Notes: generated by a model from the sequence alone, not told the origin. A DNA stretch of 64,000 nucleotides from Scatophagus argus (GCF_020382885.2 NC_058497.1:17414330-17478329); one strand, 5' to 3'; numbered from the stretch's first letter, positions 38,071 to 51,010 are shown. Translations and numbers: made by a program.

Positions 38071-38130
38071 GAGGTGTTGTGTTTTTCAGATGCAGATTTT
38101 GTGTTTTCAGATTTACATCTTTTTTTCACT

Positions 38131-38158
38131 GTCACATTGAAGTCAACTTCAATGTGAC
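38131..38158. repeat. short palindrome
   Basis: GTCACATTGAAGT is followed by CA and its exact complement ACTTCAATGTGAC. It sits where the flank of receptor 7 stops matching that of receptor 6. Confidence 0.85.
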
Positions 38159-38660
38159 TTAAATAATTAAAAGGGACTTCAGCAACTTCATGACTCACAA
38201 ACCAAGGCATGTGTATCCCGGCAACATTCATCACTCACGAGAAGTGAGTATGTAGTAAGTAGATGCAAAGCATTTACTAAAAGTTAATCAATCTATAAGT
38301 TTATAAGGTCTAATATATGCAGTTGTCTGTTGATTATAAAGATGTTATTTGCACCTTTTTATAAGGCAATTTAATCACTGTAGTTACTGTAGTAGGTGCA
38401 CCGCTTATCCATCAGGGTCACAGGACGGCTGGAGCCTATTCCCGCAAGACAAACATTTACTTTTGTAAACTTACTTGCTTTCCATGTGAACCTTTTTATC
38501 ACACAACATATGATGTGAAAACAACAATAGCCTAGCTTATCAGCCTTAGCTAGCTTGGTAGCTTTGAGTTAGGTGGCTGTGGTTCAGTGTTACTTGGCAT
38601 CTCTGAACTTCTCTCACCCATGTGCCACCCCTTTGCCCATTTTTGGATTAGCCAAAAGTT

Positions 38661-38789
38661 AGGTGGAGTCAGACAATGCAAAGATGGCAAGGGCTGGAAC
38701 CGCCCACACTGAGCTTCACAATGGCTCTTCAGAAACCTCAGGATGTCATCATAGTGCGTCCCTCCACTATTTTCTGATGGTATGATAAA
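38661..38789 (+). promoter_or_regulatory. promoter of receptor 8 (type II)
   Basis: AGGTGGAGTCAGACAATGC, AAGATGGC and GATAAATA (at 38784, 78 nt before the ATG) occur in the order seen before receptors 4 and 5. The TGACGT part has drifted to TGTCATCATAGTG. Confidence 0.6.
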
Positions 38790-38861
38790 TACCAGTGCAA
38801 ACATTTCATTACCATTAAGGTACTTATCATGCCACTCAGTAGTTTAGCTCTCTCAGACTGT

Positions 38862-41800
38862 ATGACATCCACACAGAGATGGCCAGAGCAGAGTTGGGCA
38901 CTTTTACAACTGTTATTAGTGGTGTCTTTCTCTCAGGCTAAAGACCAAGTGTGCAGGCGAAGAGGGGATCCAGAAAATCCGCAGCTATCAAAAGATGGAG
39001 ACATTATGTTGGGGGGAGTCTTTTCTTTCCACAGCAGCTGGAAAGAGAGAAAGGATACCTACATGCACAAACCACTGCCACTGCAATGCACCAGGTAAAG
39101 TATATTTAGATTTCAAATATCAAAGAGAAAGTGAGTAAAGTTATAAAACCGGTACAAAAAAATTGATCACAATACTAAAATCATTGAACTTTTTTATCAC
39201 ATTTTATGTGCAATACCATCAAATAACTTAACTGTCCTCATCAAGTCTGAATTTCAGAGGGTTCCAGTATGCCCAGGCTATGCTCTTTGCAATAGAGGAA
39301 ATTAATAACAGCACAGACTTGCTGCCTGGTATCTCTTTGGGATATAAGCTCTTTGACGTCTGTGGCTCTATCGCCAGAGGAGTGAAGGTTGCACTGGCCT
39401 CAGCTAATGGTAATGACATGGCATTTGCATCCTCTGAAGAACCATGTAATCAGCCTGTCCAAGTGCAGGCTCTTTTGGGAGTGACCTCTTCTTCCCCTTG
39501 CATGGCAATAGCTACTGTCATAGGACCTTTTCATATTCCACTGGTGGGTAAGAAAGGAAAAAAGAAATTACATATTTGAAAAATAATCCTTTTTCTGTAA
39601 AAAAGGTTTTACAAAAATAGTGTGTTATGTAAATCTGTAATATACATTTTAAGCTGAGAATATCTTTTTTGTTTTTCTTTTAGATCAGCCACTTTGCTAC
39701 TTGTGCTTGCCTCAGTGATAAAACCAAGTACCCATCCTTCCTCAGAACAATACCCAGTGACTACTACCAGAGCAGAGCTCTGGCCCAGTTGGTTAAGCAC
39801 TTCGGTTGGACTTGGGTTGGAGCTGTTAGAACAAATGATGATTATGGCAATAATGGCATGGCCACATTTACAGAAGCTGCCCAGCAGCTGGGCATCTGTC
39901 TGGAGTACTCTGTGTCTGTCTTTAGAACAGATCCACCAGACAAAATACAGAAGATAATTGATATTATCAAGACTTCCACTTCCAAGGTGATCGTTGCTTT
40001 CCTCTCCCACATGGACATGGATGTCCTTATACATGAGTTGTCTCCTCACAACATGACAGGGTACCAGTGGGTAGGCAGTGAAGGCTGGATCTTGGATTCA
40101 CAAATTGCAGCCATGGATAAACATCACATTCTGGATGGTGCCATAGGCCTGTCCATCCCCAAAGCACAAGTCAGTGGCATGAGAGAGTTCATCTTGAATG
40201 TGAAGCCACTCAGTTCATCAAGAAATGAATTGTTTGCAGGGTTTTGGGAGAAATTATTTAACTGTAAGTTTAAGCATTCAAATTCATCAGCAGAGAATCA
40301 GAGTCAGTGTACTGGACATGAAGATGTGACTGGGCTGCAGAACAGCTTCACTGATATGTCGCTCATGCCTATCTTTTACAATGTCTATAAAGGAGTGTAT
40401 GCTGTGGCCCACGCACTTCACAGTGTTCTCGGATGTAATAAAACATGCAACAAAAAGGTGCAGCTAGATCCATTCACGGTGAGTTGAACATCATAGACGT
40501 ACATACTAAGTTTTTATATTAACAAATAAAATGATTACATTTTTTAAAAGGTTGCAGACTGTCTATCATGCTGTTGAGACAATAACCCTAAAATATGCCA
40601 GCTAACAATCTGGGATGATTCAAATCTTAGGTTTTACAACACATAAGAAATATTCACTTCAAAACAAAGGAAGGAGATGAGGTTTACTTTGATGAGAATG
40701 GAGACCCAGTAGCAAAGTATGAAATTATAAACTGGCAGCCAAGAGAAAATGGCTTCGTGGACTTTGTCACAGTTGGGTTTCATGATGCGTCTTTACCTGC
40801 AGACCAACAGCTGAATCTGCAAAATAAGTCTTTAATTTGGGCGCAAAACTCACAAGAGGTAAACTATCATGTGATCACTGTAATTGGAAAATACATTTTA
40901 TTTGAACTGTGATGAATATATATCTATAAATATATGTAAAAACTATTATTGTGACTGTATTGTCAATTTTGGAGTCAGCGTCTGCAAAGTAAAATGCTTG
41001 CAGAGGTAGCACCTTGACAAAGTGAATACATGTCTTTTCATGCAGGTGCCTTTGTCAGTTTGCAACAAGAAATGTCCCCCAGGAACTCGCAAGGTTCTGC
41101 AGAAAGGAAAGCCTGTCTGCTGCTATGACTGCATAAGATGTGCAAAGGGAGAAATAAGCAACATCACAGGTGTAGTAATATTTAATGCAAGACAAAGCAA
41201 AAATTAATTCATAGTTTTATCATCTCAAAATGCATTTGTGGAGTTCTGACAGGTTTCACATAATGATTATGTAATGATTAAAGTGATCTCAGAATCTATA
41301 TAATTCAGACATCAAATCATCACATTTTCTAAATAGATAGTGATACATGAGGTTTAAATTACCTACATAAATTTAGACAGTCATGGAAATCACATCAAGG
41401 TTAAAGCCCTAGTGTCAATATTTTTTGTCACACAAGTGTATTTAGATTGACAGTGATGTTAATGTTGATAAAAATTTATCAACAGTGAAAAGTTTAATGC
41501 TTTGAACTCGTTGAATCTCAGACTTCTATGTTCACATTCATTGGACTTGTAAGATGTTGGGGAAATGTATAATGTATGTATGACCTTAAATGATGAGGTC
41601 AGTCAAATTACAAAGAGACCAACAATATAAAGTAAATGCAGTAAATGGACTGAGAGTGAATGAAATTGTGTTTGTGTTACAGCAGTCAAAACTGACTTTC
41701 AAAAAACAGAAAAGTGCATGTTTTGTTGAGAAAAATAATAATAAGGCTTTATCTATATTTTGAAAATATATACCTAATATAAATATATATATCTGTCTCA

Positions 41801-42815
41801 CAGGAATACAAAAGACGTAACATGGACATAAAAAAATACAGGTTCAATGAGTATGTCTAATGTCTACATTAATATTTATGTTGGTTTTTTTTTTTCAGAT
41901 TCCATCACCTGTGTGCGATGCCACCATGAGTTCTGGTCAAATGAGGAGAGACATGCCTGTGTAAAGAAGGAAGCAGAGTTTCTATCATATGAAGAGATTA
42001 TGGGAGCACTGCTCACTGCTGCCTCCCTATTTGGAACATGTATGACTGCTGTTGTAGCTTTCATTTTCTTCAGAAACAGACAGACTCCTATTGTCAGGGC
42101 CAACAACTCTGAGCTGAGCTTCCTGCTGCTCTTCTCCTTGACTCTGTGTTTCCTGTGTTCCCTGACCTTCATTGGTCGGCCCTCTGAGTGGTCCTGCATG
42201 CTGCGACACACTGCATTTGGCATCACCTTTGTCCTCTGTATCTCTTGTGTTCTGGGGAAAACAATAGTGGTGTTGATGGCCTTCAGGGCCACACTTCCAG
42301 GTAGTAATGTGATGAAATGGTTTGGGCCTGCACAGCAGAAACTCAGTGTTCTGGGTTTCACTTTCGTACAAGTTGTCATATGTGTCCTCTGGTTAACAAT
42401 TTCTCCTCCTTTTCCCTTTAAGAATTTTGAGACGTTCAAGGACAAAATCATCTTAGAGTGCGCTCTGGGCTCAGCTGTAGGCTTTTGGGCTGTGCTTGGG
42501 TACATCGGACTTCTGGCCATGTTGTGTTTTATTCTTGCTTTTCTGGCTCGTAAACTGCCTGATAATTTCAATGAAGCCAAATTTATAACCTTTAGCATGC
42601 TGATATTCTGTGCAGTATGGATCACTTTTATCCCAGCGTATGTCAGCTCTCCTGGGAAGTTCAGTGTTGCTGTGGAGATATTTGCAATTCTGGCTTCAAG
42701 TTTTGGACTGCTGATTTGTATTTTTATTCCAAAATGTTATATTATCTTACTGAAACCAGAGAAGAATACGAAAAAGAATATGATGGGAAAGGGGGCATCA
42801 TCAAAACCATTGTGA
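38862..42815 (+). CDS. OlfC/V2R-like class C chemoreceptor 8 (complete, 6 exons)
   Basis: Exons are 38862-39094, 39258-39543, 39684-40478, 40631-40858, 41046-41169 and 41899-42815, giving 860 aa. Signal peptide [10 protein letters not shown] to SFSQA, Venus-flytrap domain, nine-cysteine linker and seven helices are complete, and the pocket residues Ser156, Thr179, Asp199, Tyr227 and Glu306 are kept. Distinct residues are [21 protein letters not shown], the exon 4 start VLQHIRN (Val for Ile), CAKGE in the linker (Lys for Glu) and EERHACVKK. The loop after helix 1 is RNRQTP and the tail GASSKPL. It groups with receptors 4 and 5 by promoter type and with receptor 4 by [10 protein letters not shown]. 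An upstream in-frame ATG lies at 38829. Confidence 0.92.
41170..41898 (+). other. intron 5 of receptor 8
   Basis: This 729-base AT-rich intron has no coding sequence or element that I recognise. It ends in a T-rich tract and CAG. Confidence 0.6.
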
Positions 42816-42841
42816 AAGACGTTACAGCACAAGTTTTACCT

Positions 42842-42847
42842 AATAAA
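42842..42847 (+). promoter_or_regulatory. polyadenylation signal of receptor 8
   Basis: AATAAA in CTAATAAATTG lies 27 nt after the stop and aligns with the signal of receptor 4. Confidence 0.5.
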
Positions 42848-42959
42848 TTGTTAACCAGACTGTCCTGTTGACATCTGTCTTCTTTTTATTGGAGACTTGC
42901 TCTTGTAACATAGCATGTAAGATGAAAGCATTCATCAAATATAATATACCATCATATCA

Positions 42960-43075
42960 GTCATTTATCAATGATAAATTTTCACACACCACCAGGTATT
43001 GACCTGACCATTGGCAAAGAATTGAGGTTCAGTGTCTTGCTGAAAGACACGTAAACCCTTTTCGCTCTCAGTGGC
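42960..43075. repeat. dispersed repeat shared by 3' flanks, copy 2
   Basis: TGACCATTGGCAAAGAATTG and CAGTGTCTTGCTGAAAGACA match the copies behind receptors 4 and 9. Confidence 0.55.
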
Positions 43076-44393
43076 AAAGGGTACAATTGGCATTCATTCT
43101 TTTGCTCAAGTGACTCAGCAGTTGTCATGTATTGATTGGCCCTCAAGACATTCCTGAAATATCATGATAATGAGAATTGGACTGATGTGAGGACACAGTA
43201 GCTTGACCTTTGACCACCGAACTGTCAGTCTCGAGTCCAAGTTGACATCTGAACTAAGTTTTACAAAATTTCATGAATATATTCCTTGCATTCACAAAGA
43301 ATAGAGATGTAGAATACAGGCATAGCAATATGCATCTTTCTTTGTGCAACCCTCCAAATATGGTCACTTTTGGCTCCAAAAATCAAGATGATGGTGGCTG
43401 TAATGCCAAACCAGTCCCAAGACAAGTGTATCATGGTATCATGGTATGGTATCATGGACATCATGGTAGATTCATTCTTTATTTCATATACAGTCTATGG
43501 TTAAAATCACAATAAAATGCCCAAGTCCTGTCCTCCCTCATGCCCAGGTATATAAAAATATAAAATACATTTATGAATATATATATGTTTTAACTCATGT
43601 CTTGTGGAGACGGTGTATTGAGCCTTAGGCCCTGGGGCCATGAGCCTTAAGCTCCAGCTACAACTCTTATGTGCGCCTGTTGCGCATCTTATAATAAGTG
43701 GCTGCAGTTGGACATCTGACTTTTCAGAGGTCATAACATACTTGAGTTTGTCTATTAAAGAAATCACATCAGTATTTTAAGGCAAACCAAGTGATTAAAA
43801 ATAGAGACACATATGACAAGACACAGCAATTCAGGTAAACCACATAAGCACGCAAGGTGGACTAAAAAGCACAGAATTCTACTAAAAACATGCAAAGTAC
43901 CTTGTTACCCTTTTATTTCAACCAAACCAGAGTCTGTGGAAAAACAAACAAAGATGCCCCTGAATCTGAAGTGTGTTATACGATGAATTAAAGACAAATG
44001 AGCTAAATTTAGTTCAGAAAAAGGGAAATATGATGTCATGATGTCCTTAGTTGAGGTACAAAGTGGCACTACGAGATAAGATGGGCCAAGGCTAGCTGAT
44101 TAACATGCGGTAGTTTGCATTACTTTTATTTTTTTCCCCAGGAATGTCTATTAAATTCCATCTTTAAAGATTCCCCGTCCAAAATAAATAATTGAAATAA
44201 ATTTATCCTGCAAATCCTGATATATTTATTATTTGGAGAAAAAAAAAATATTTTGTCTATTATTTTGTGACATATAAATTGTACCACCATAATGTTCCAA
44301 TAGTAACATATGGAAGAAAAACATACAGCTAACTATTGGTTCTTTATTTTCTGTTTGGTTATCTTCCTTGTCTTACCCACCCCAATGGTCCTA

Positions 44394-44447
44394 AGAGATC
44401 AAACATCACTGTTCCATTATTTTTATGCTGCAGCAAAAATGTATAAA
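44394..44447 (+). promoter_or_regulatory. core promoter of receptor 9 (type I)
   Basis: AGAGATC-AAACATCACTGTTCC lies 41 nt above TATAAATA at 44442, 79 nt before the ATG. It is nearly the same as the promoter of receptor 12. Confidence 0.6.
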
Positions 44448-44520
44448 TACCAGCCACAAGCTTTTGATTTACATGAACATACTTCTGAGAGCACCCAGTG
44501 GTTTGGCTCTCCCAGACTGT

Positions 44521-47500
44521 ATGATGTCCACACACAAGTGGCCAGAGCAGGGTTGGGCTCTCTTGCAGCTGCTGTTGGTGGCATCTGTTTCTCAGGCCGA
44601 GGAGTCGGTGTGCAGGCGAAGAGGAGATCAAGAAAATCCCCAGCTATCTAAAGATGGAGACATTATTCTGGGAGGAATCTTCTCTTTTCACAGCAGCTGG
44701 AAAGATATACAGGACACCTACATGCACAAACCACTGCCACTGCAATGCACCAGGTAAATTATACAAATTTAACAGAAATCTATTTAAATTTGAAAGAAAA
44801 TAACAGAAACATCCTATTATATATATTTTAAATTCATTATGGAAGATGCATACGAGACAGGTTAAGAAAAGGTGTTCAAAATGATTACCTAAATAAGAAA
44901 CATATTATATTGTGTATCAACTGCTTTCAATTACTGTGCAACAAAAAAATATAGCTTTTTATATGTGTTGGCATGAAGTTTGAATTTCAGAGGGTTCCAG
45001 TTTGCCCAGGCTATGCTCTTTGCCATTGAGGAAATTAATAACAGCACAAGTTTATTGCCTGGCATCTCTTTGGGCTATAAACTCTATGATGCCTGTGGCT
45101 CCATTGCCAGAGGTGTGAGGGTCTCACTGGCCTTGATTAATGGTAATGAAGTGGTAGCTGCTCCCTCTCAGACAGCATGTACCAGACCTGCCCAAGTGCC
45201 GGCTATTATGGGAGAAACCTCATCCTCTCCTTGCATGGCCATAGCTACTGTCATCGGACCTTTCGATATCCCACTGGTGAGTAAGATTTTTAAAAATCAA
45301 GTTAAATTTCTATAAAAAAATATCCTGTAATTCTTCAGCTGCTCATAGCAAAGGGGTTGTAAAAATATGATGTGCTGTGCAAATGCTTTATGTTGTATAC
45401 TTTTACACTCTTTCTATACTTTTCCCTGGGTCCTTGTTTTTTATTTTTTTTATTGTTGTTGTTTGTTTTGTTTTGTCTTGTTTTTTTTTTTGTTTTTTTT
45501 TTACCTCAGATCAGCCACTTTGCAACTTGTGCTTGTCTCAGTGATAAAACCAAGTACCCATCCTTCCTCAGAACAATACCCAGTGACTACTACCAGAGCA
45601 GAGCTTTGGCCCAGTTGGTCAAGCACTTTGGTTGGACTTGGGTTGGAGCGATTAGAACAAATGATGATTATGGCAATAATGGCATGGCCACATTTACAGA
45701 AGCTGCCCAGCAGCTGGGTGTATGTCTGGAGTACTCTGTGCCTTTCTTTAGAACAGATACACTAGACAAAATACAAAAGATCATAGACATTATCAAAGCT
45801 TCCACTTCCAAGGTGATTGTTGCGTTCCTCTCCCACATGGACATGGATGTCCTTATACATGAGTTGTCTCAACACAACCTGACAGGGTATCAGTGGGTAG
45901 GCAGTGAAGGCTGGATCTTGGATTCCCAAACTGCAGCCATGGACAAGCATCACATTCTGGATGGTGCCATAGGCCTGTCCATCCCCAAAGCACATGTCAG
46001 TGGCATGAGAGAGTTCATGTTGGATGTGAAACCACTCAATTCATCTAGTAATGAATTGTTTACAGAGTTTTGGGAGACTTTATTCAGCTGTAAGTTCAAG
46101 AAATCAACATCATTGGCGGAGAATCAGAGTCAATGTACTGGACATGAAGACTTGAATGGTGTGCATAACAGCTTCACTGATATGTCACTCATGCCTATCT
46201 TCAATAATGTCTATAAAGGAGTGTATGCTGTGGCCCACGCACTTCATAGTATTCTCAGCTGTAATAAAACATGTAACAACCAGGGACAACTAGATCCATT
46301 TAAGGTGAGTTGAACACCAATGACTTAAATTACAGTTTCTACATGAAAAGTTCAATGTTAGTTGCAATCTGCAACCTCACCTCCAGAAGTCCTACACACT
46401 GAAGCCTCTTTAAAAAAGTTAATTTATTTTTTGAAACAAATGGTCTCTCATACTGTTGAGACAATAAAAGCGATTTTAAGAAAGTGATCTACATTGATCG
46501 TACTTTATACCTTTGTAGATTTTGCAGCACATAAGAAATATTCACTTCAAAACAAAGGAAGGAGATGAGGTTTATTTTAATGAGAATGGAGACCCAGCAG
46601 CAAAGTATGAAATTATAAACTGGCAGCCAACAAAAAGTGGCGTTGTGGACTTTGTTACAGTTGGTCTTCACGATTCATCGTTAACTGCAGACAAACAGCT
46701 GAATCTTCAAAATAAGTCTTTAATTTGGGCACAGAACTCAAAACAGGTAAGCCACAATTTGATCACTATAGTTATTAATGACAATCTATTTGAATTTTTA
46801 TAACTGCATAAGTTATTAGGTATTTTTATTATATCATCGGTGTTTACTTGCCATCCTTGCACTTATAATGGATGTTTGCAAAGACAACACCTTTGTCATA
46901 GTGAATGAAAATAGATTTTTCAATGAATGTCATTTTGTTCATACAGGTGCCTTTGTCAGTTTGCAGTGAGAAATGTTTGCCAGGAACTCGCAAGGTTCTG
47001 CAGAAAGGAAAGCCTGTCTGCTGCTATGACTGTATAAGATGTGCAGAGGGAGAAATAAGCAATATCACAGGTATAATAACATTCAAAACAATTGTTGTGC
47101 ATCTTAGGTCTGGGGTTCCACCACTGTCCTGCCCTGAGGCTGCACACCTCCAGCCTCTCGTTCCCTTGTTCTCCAACCTCCAGGCCATTTGCCCAAGATC
47201 TCTAACTCTTTATGCCTTCCTTTGTCTAACCAAAAGTCCAAAACCCTGAAAGACGAATTAATTTATTATTTTAAATGAGAAAAGAAGCAAATCCTTACAT
47301 TTAAGAAGCTGAACCCAGCAATTATCACTGAAAAGTTCTCAAAATGTATTCAAATGCTTAGTACTTTCAAATACTTTCTCAACTACTTTTCTTCAGATGG
47401 AATACTTTATTCATCAATAAATCGAAAAGATATTGTCAGCTGTATCATATGTAAGCAATCCTGTTTTCAGTGAACACACCTGAAATAAACAGGCAGACAA

Positions 47501-48955
47501 CTAAAAATTTGCAGAATACAGAGAGATGTAGAACCTCGTGCATGTACCACCATCTTGATTGTTGTATGTAAATTAATGCTGCAATGATACTATCTGTAAA
47601 AAGATAAGAATTAACTGAAGGGTCCCTCAAATTACTAAAAGATCAAAAGTATTTTCTCATCTCCTCGTCAGTTTTTGAGCATTCAAATAATTTTGGTATT
47701 TTAGTGTATGAAACAGTGGGAAGTGACATTTGAAAAATCATCACACTTTTTAAGAAACAAAAAGTTATAGTGTTTATAGTTATTAAGAAATAAAATAAAT
47801 GAGTCAAAAAATAATATATTTTATACTGTACTTTGACTTTATGCTCAATAAAGTATCTATCTATCTATGTTTTACTTAACAGCTCCAAAACATTCATGAT
47901 GGCAACATCTAATGAAGTTATCCATTTATTATCTAGCAATCCGTAATTTTTGTTTCACAGGAATAGACAAGATACAACATGGACACAAAAAGACTGATTC
48001 ATTGTGCATGTCGAAACCCTGCATTTTGCTTTTTTTTTCAGATTCTATCGCCTGTGTGAGATGTGACCCTGACTTCTGGTCAAATGAGAGAAGAGATGCC
48101 TGTGTAAAGAAGGATGCAGAGTTTCTATCTTATGAAGAGGTTATGGGAGCACTGCTCACTGCAGCCTCCCTGTTTGGAACATGTATGACTGCTCTGGTAG
48201 CTTTCATTTTCTTCAAACATAGGAAAACTCCGATTGTCAGGGCCAACAATTCTGAGCTGAGCTTCCTGCTGCTCTTCTCCTTGACTCTGTGTTTCCTGTG
48301 TTCTTTGACCTTCATCGGTCGGCCCTCTGAGTGGTCCTGCATGCTGCGACACACTGCTTTTGGGATCACCTTTGTCCTCTGTATGTCTTGTGTTCTGGGG
48401 AAAACAATAGTGGTGTTGATGGCCTTCAGGGCCACACTTCCAGGTAGTAATGTGATGAAATGGTTTGGGCCTACACAGCAGAAACTCAGTGTTCTGGGTT
48501 TCACTGTTGTACAAGTTGTCATATGTGTGCTCTGGTTAACAATTTCTCCTCCTTTTCCCTTTAAGAATTTTAAGGAGTTCAAGGACAAAATCATCTTAGA
48601 GTGCGCTCTGGGCTCAGCTGTAGGCTTTTGGGCTGTGCTTGGGTACATCGGACTTCTGGCCATGTTGTGTTTTATTCTTGCTTTTCTGGCTCGGAAACTG
48701 CCTGATAATTTCAATGAAGCCAAATTTATCACCTTTAGCATGCTGATATTCTGTGCAGTATGGATCACTTTTATCCCAGCGTATGTCAGCTCTCCTGGGA
48801 AGTTCAGTGTTGCTGTGGAGATATTTGCAATTCTGGCTTCAAGTTTTGGACTGCTGATTTGCATTTTTATTCCAAAATGTTATATCATCTTACTGAAACC
48901 AGAGAAGAATACAAAAAGGAATATGATGGGGAAAGGGGCACCAAAAGCATTTTGA
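44521..48955 (+). CDS. OlfC/V2R-like class C chemoreceptor 9 (complete, 6 exons)
   Basis: Exons are 44521-44753, 44991-45276, 45510-46304, 46519-46746, 46947-47070 and 48042-48955, giving 859 aa. All domains and pocket residues Ser156, Thr179, Asp199, Tyr227 and Glu306 are present. Distinct residues are GPFDIPL (Asp for His just before the exon 2-3 join), [30 protein letters not shown] in the linker, DSIACVRC (Ala for Thr) and GPTQQ after helix 3. The loop after helix 1 is KHRKTP. Exon 2 is close to receptor 2 ([18 protein letters not shown]). The acceptor of exon 3 follows an unusually long T-rich tract (about 45,440-45,505). There is no upstream ATG at the usual place, which supports the MMSTHKW start. 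Confidence 0.92.
47071..48041 (+). other. long intron 5 of receptor 9
   Basis: This 971-base intron holds a Rex1-like tail with TATC repeats at 47836-47868. The open frame at its start (to 47249) runs on from exon 5 without family features and is not coding. Confidence 0.6.
47836..47868 (+). repeat. Rex1-like 3' tail with TATC repeats
   Basis: CTCAATAAAGTATCTATC followed by TATC units is the characteristic 3' terminus of Rex1/Babar-type LINEs of fish. Only the tail is visible. Confidence 0.45.
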
Positions 48956-49169
48956 AAACTTAAAATATTATCGTGGCAAAGGCATTACAGTACATTGAAA
49001 TTTTAACATGATAAATTGTTGACCAGACTCTCAAGTTGACATCTATCTTTTGCTGGAGACTTGCATTCTAGTAATGTAATTTTTTGCACTATAAAGCTCT
49101 TTACTTGTAACATAGTATGTCAAGATGAAAGCAAATAATAAATTTAATACAGTCACATCAATCATTTAT

Positions 49170-49270
49170 TAATGCCACATTCTCACACATCTGCAAAGTA
49201 TTGACTTGACCATAGGCGGACAACTGGGGTTCAGTGTCCTGCTCAAAAGCACTTAAACCCTTTTCACACC
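49170..49270. repeat. dispersed repeat shared by 3' flanks, copy 3
   Basis: TGACCATAGGCGGACAACTG and CAGTGTCCTGCTCAAAAGCA match the copies behind receptors 4 and 8. Confidence 0.55.
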
Positions 49271-51010
49271 GTGCAAAAAAACTCCACTAACAACCACTAA
49301 CATCTGGGTTTTGTGTTCAGTAGGAAAGTGCAGCAGCAATGGAAATAGATTCACAATTTTTTACGCTCAACCCACATCGTAACAAATGACCTTTTCTCGA
49401 ACAATGTCTCAATGCATGATGAAGTTCTGGGCATTAGTATTACTACTTGTCCATCCATCTCTGGTGAAGCAGTGGTCAAACATTATTCAGTAAACTTTGA
49501 GTTTAAAAGAAAGGCTGAAGTAAAAGATATTTTTAAAAAAGAAACTACCGTAACATTGTCATTGGCCTCCATTTAGCTTCCTACTGTTCCCTGTTTTCCA
49601 ACGAGTTAGTAATGTTGAAATTGACACAGCAGAAAAAAAGGGGAAAATTCATCTCCTAGCAATGAGAAAGTCAATTGTGTGTTTTTGTGGTTTTAGCCAC
49701 ATTACAAATACCCGCATATACACGCTGAGTTTGGTGTAAAAATGACATTAGACATGTGGACAGGAAGAGCCAAGTAATGAACTTGAACTGTATGAACACT
49801 GGACAGCCTGCTCTACTACTTGAGCTAAGAACAAACAAATATACATGTCTATTATATAATTCCTTACTGATGTCATCACATTTAATGCAGTTTGTAAAAT
49901 TGTTTCAAAATCATCCTTGGTTTACTTGCTCAGTTTCCTCTGGTCTCCTGGGGCTTGAGTCCTGATTGGTCCAACCTGAGGACTGGAGTAGGGCAATACT
50001 ATTTTAGGGGCTGCTATCACATGTAATTAATACATTTCAGACCATTCCAGAAGTTTGAAAATGAAACATATATATATATATATTTTTGAAGCAAATGACA
50101 TTTAAATGGCTTCAGCTTCAATCCATAGCTATGGAGACCTAAGCAAGGACCAATGCAAGTCAGTCCAGGATTTCATGCACTGCTCATACCCATTTGGTAA
50201 TGACTGTTGTCTGTTTGTTGTCTTTGTCATCAACTGGGAACCCGTCAATAACCAGACTGTTGCTCAGGTTTTGAAAACATAGTAGTTACCCCAAGAGCAT
50301 CAAAACACTCTTCAGTCTTGCTTTAGGCATAGCTGGTGAGTAAATCTTTGCTGTTGTAGAATCTCTCACTAGTAGCAATGATGGCACTTGGTGCACTTTG
50401 GTCAGGTGAACTTGATCTCTTGTCAGGATAAGCCTCAACTTAAACGCATGCTCTTTTTGGCATCCTCTTGTCCATGATGCCACAAGTTCAAGACTGATGA
50501 AACCTTTCACTTGAGACTGAATGGCAACATCATGAAACTTCATCTGAACCACTCTTTGGAGGACAGCGTTCCATACCGGGGCTTATGTGCACAACCCAGT
50601 TAATCATATTCCAATTTTGTGTTGTTATATTTATTCCATTCCCAAAAGCTGCATTTAGAATGTAGGTTTTGCTTCAGCTTGCCTTATCGTCTTCATAGGC
50701 ATTCGAACAGAGTTATATTCTCAGGGATTACTGTTTGCTAGTGGTTTGGTTATCTGGATTTAGCATCCCTAGTGTTGCTTCTGACTGTAAATCAGTCGAG
50801 GTCTTTGCACTTCAGTTGGGATCTACAATGAAATACAGTTCTTTCTGAAGTGGACGTTCTCCCCATATTAAAAACATGGATGGAAAACATTCTAGTTTCT
50901 TTGTTAACATGCTTCTTTGCTTTTGAGCCACCTGTGCCTGTTTGACTGCTTATCTGACTACCTGTACCTTAACCTGCCTACTTGTCAACCTGAGTCTGTT
51001 TATTTGGATC

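Larger units (their letters stand above)
36959..38660. other. spacer between receptors 7 and 8
   Basis: The 3' flank is homologous to that of receptor 6 (37200-37710 and 38071-38130). It contains an inverted repeat at 37407-37454, a SINE at 37711-38070 and a short palindrome at 38131-38158. No gene is visible from 38160 to 38660. Confidence 0.6.
42816..44393. other. spacer between receptors 8 and 9
   Basis: It contains the shared dispersed repeat at 42960-43075 and a small ATCATGGT-type tandem at about 43432-43465. I see no gene in the rest. Confidence 0.5.

Noticed and set aside
47071-47249. Read-through of exon 5 into intron 5 of receptor 9 as coding
   Set aside because: A normal GTATAA donor follows the split codon at the same place as in all paralogs; the extension matches no receptor sequence.
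50286-50552. Minus-strand open frame of 88 codons between receptors 9 and 10
   Set aside because: No motif, signal, domain or neighbouring exon supports it; it may be chance or an unrecognised repeat.
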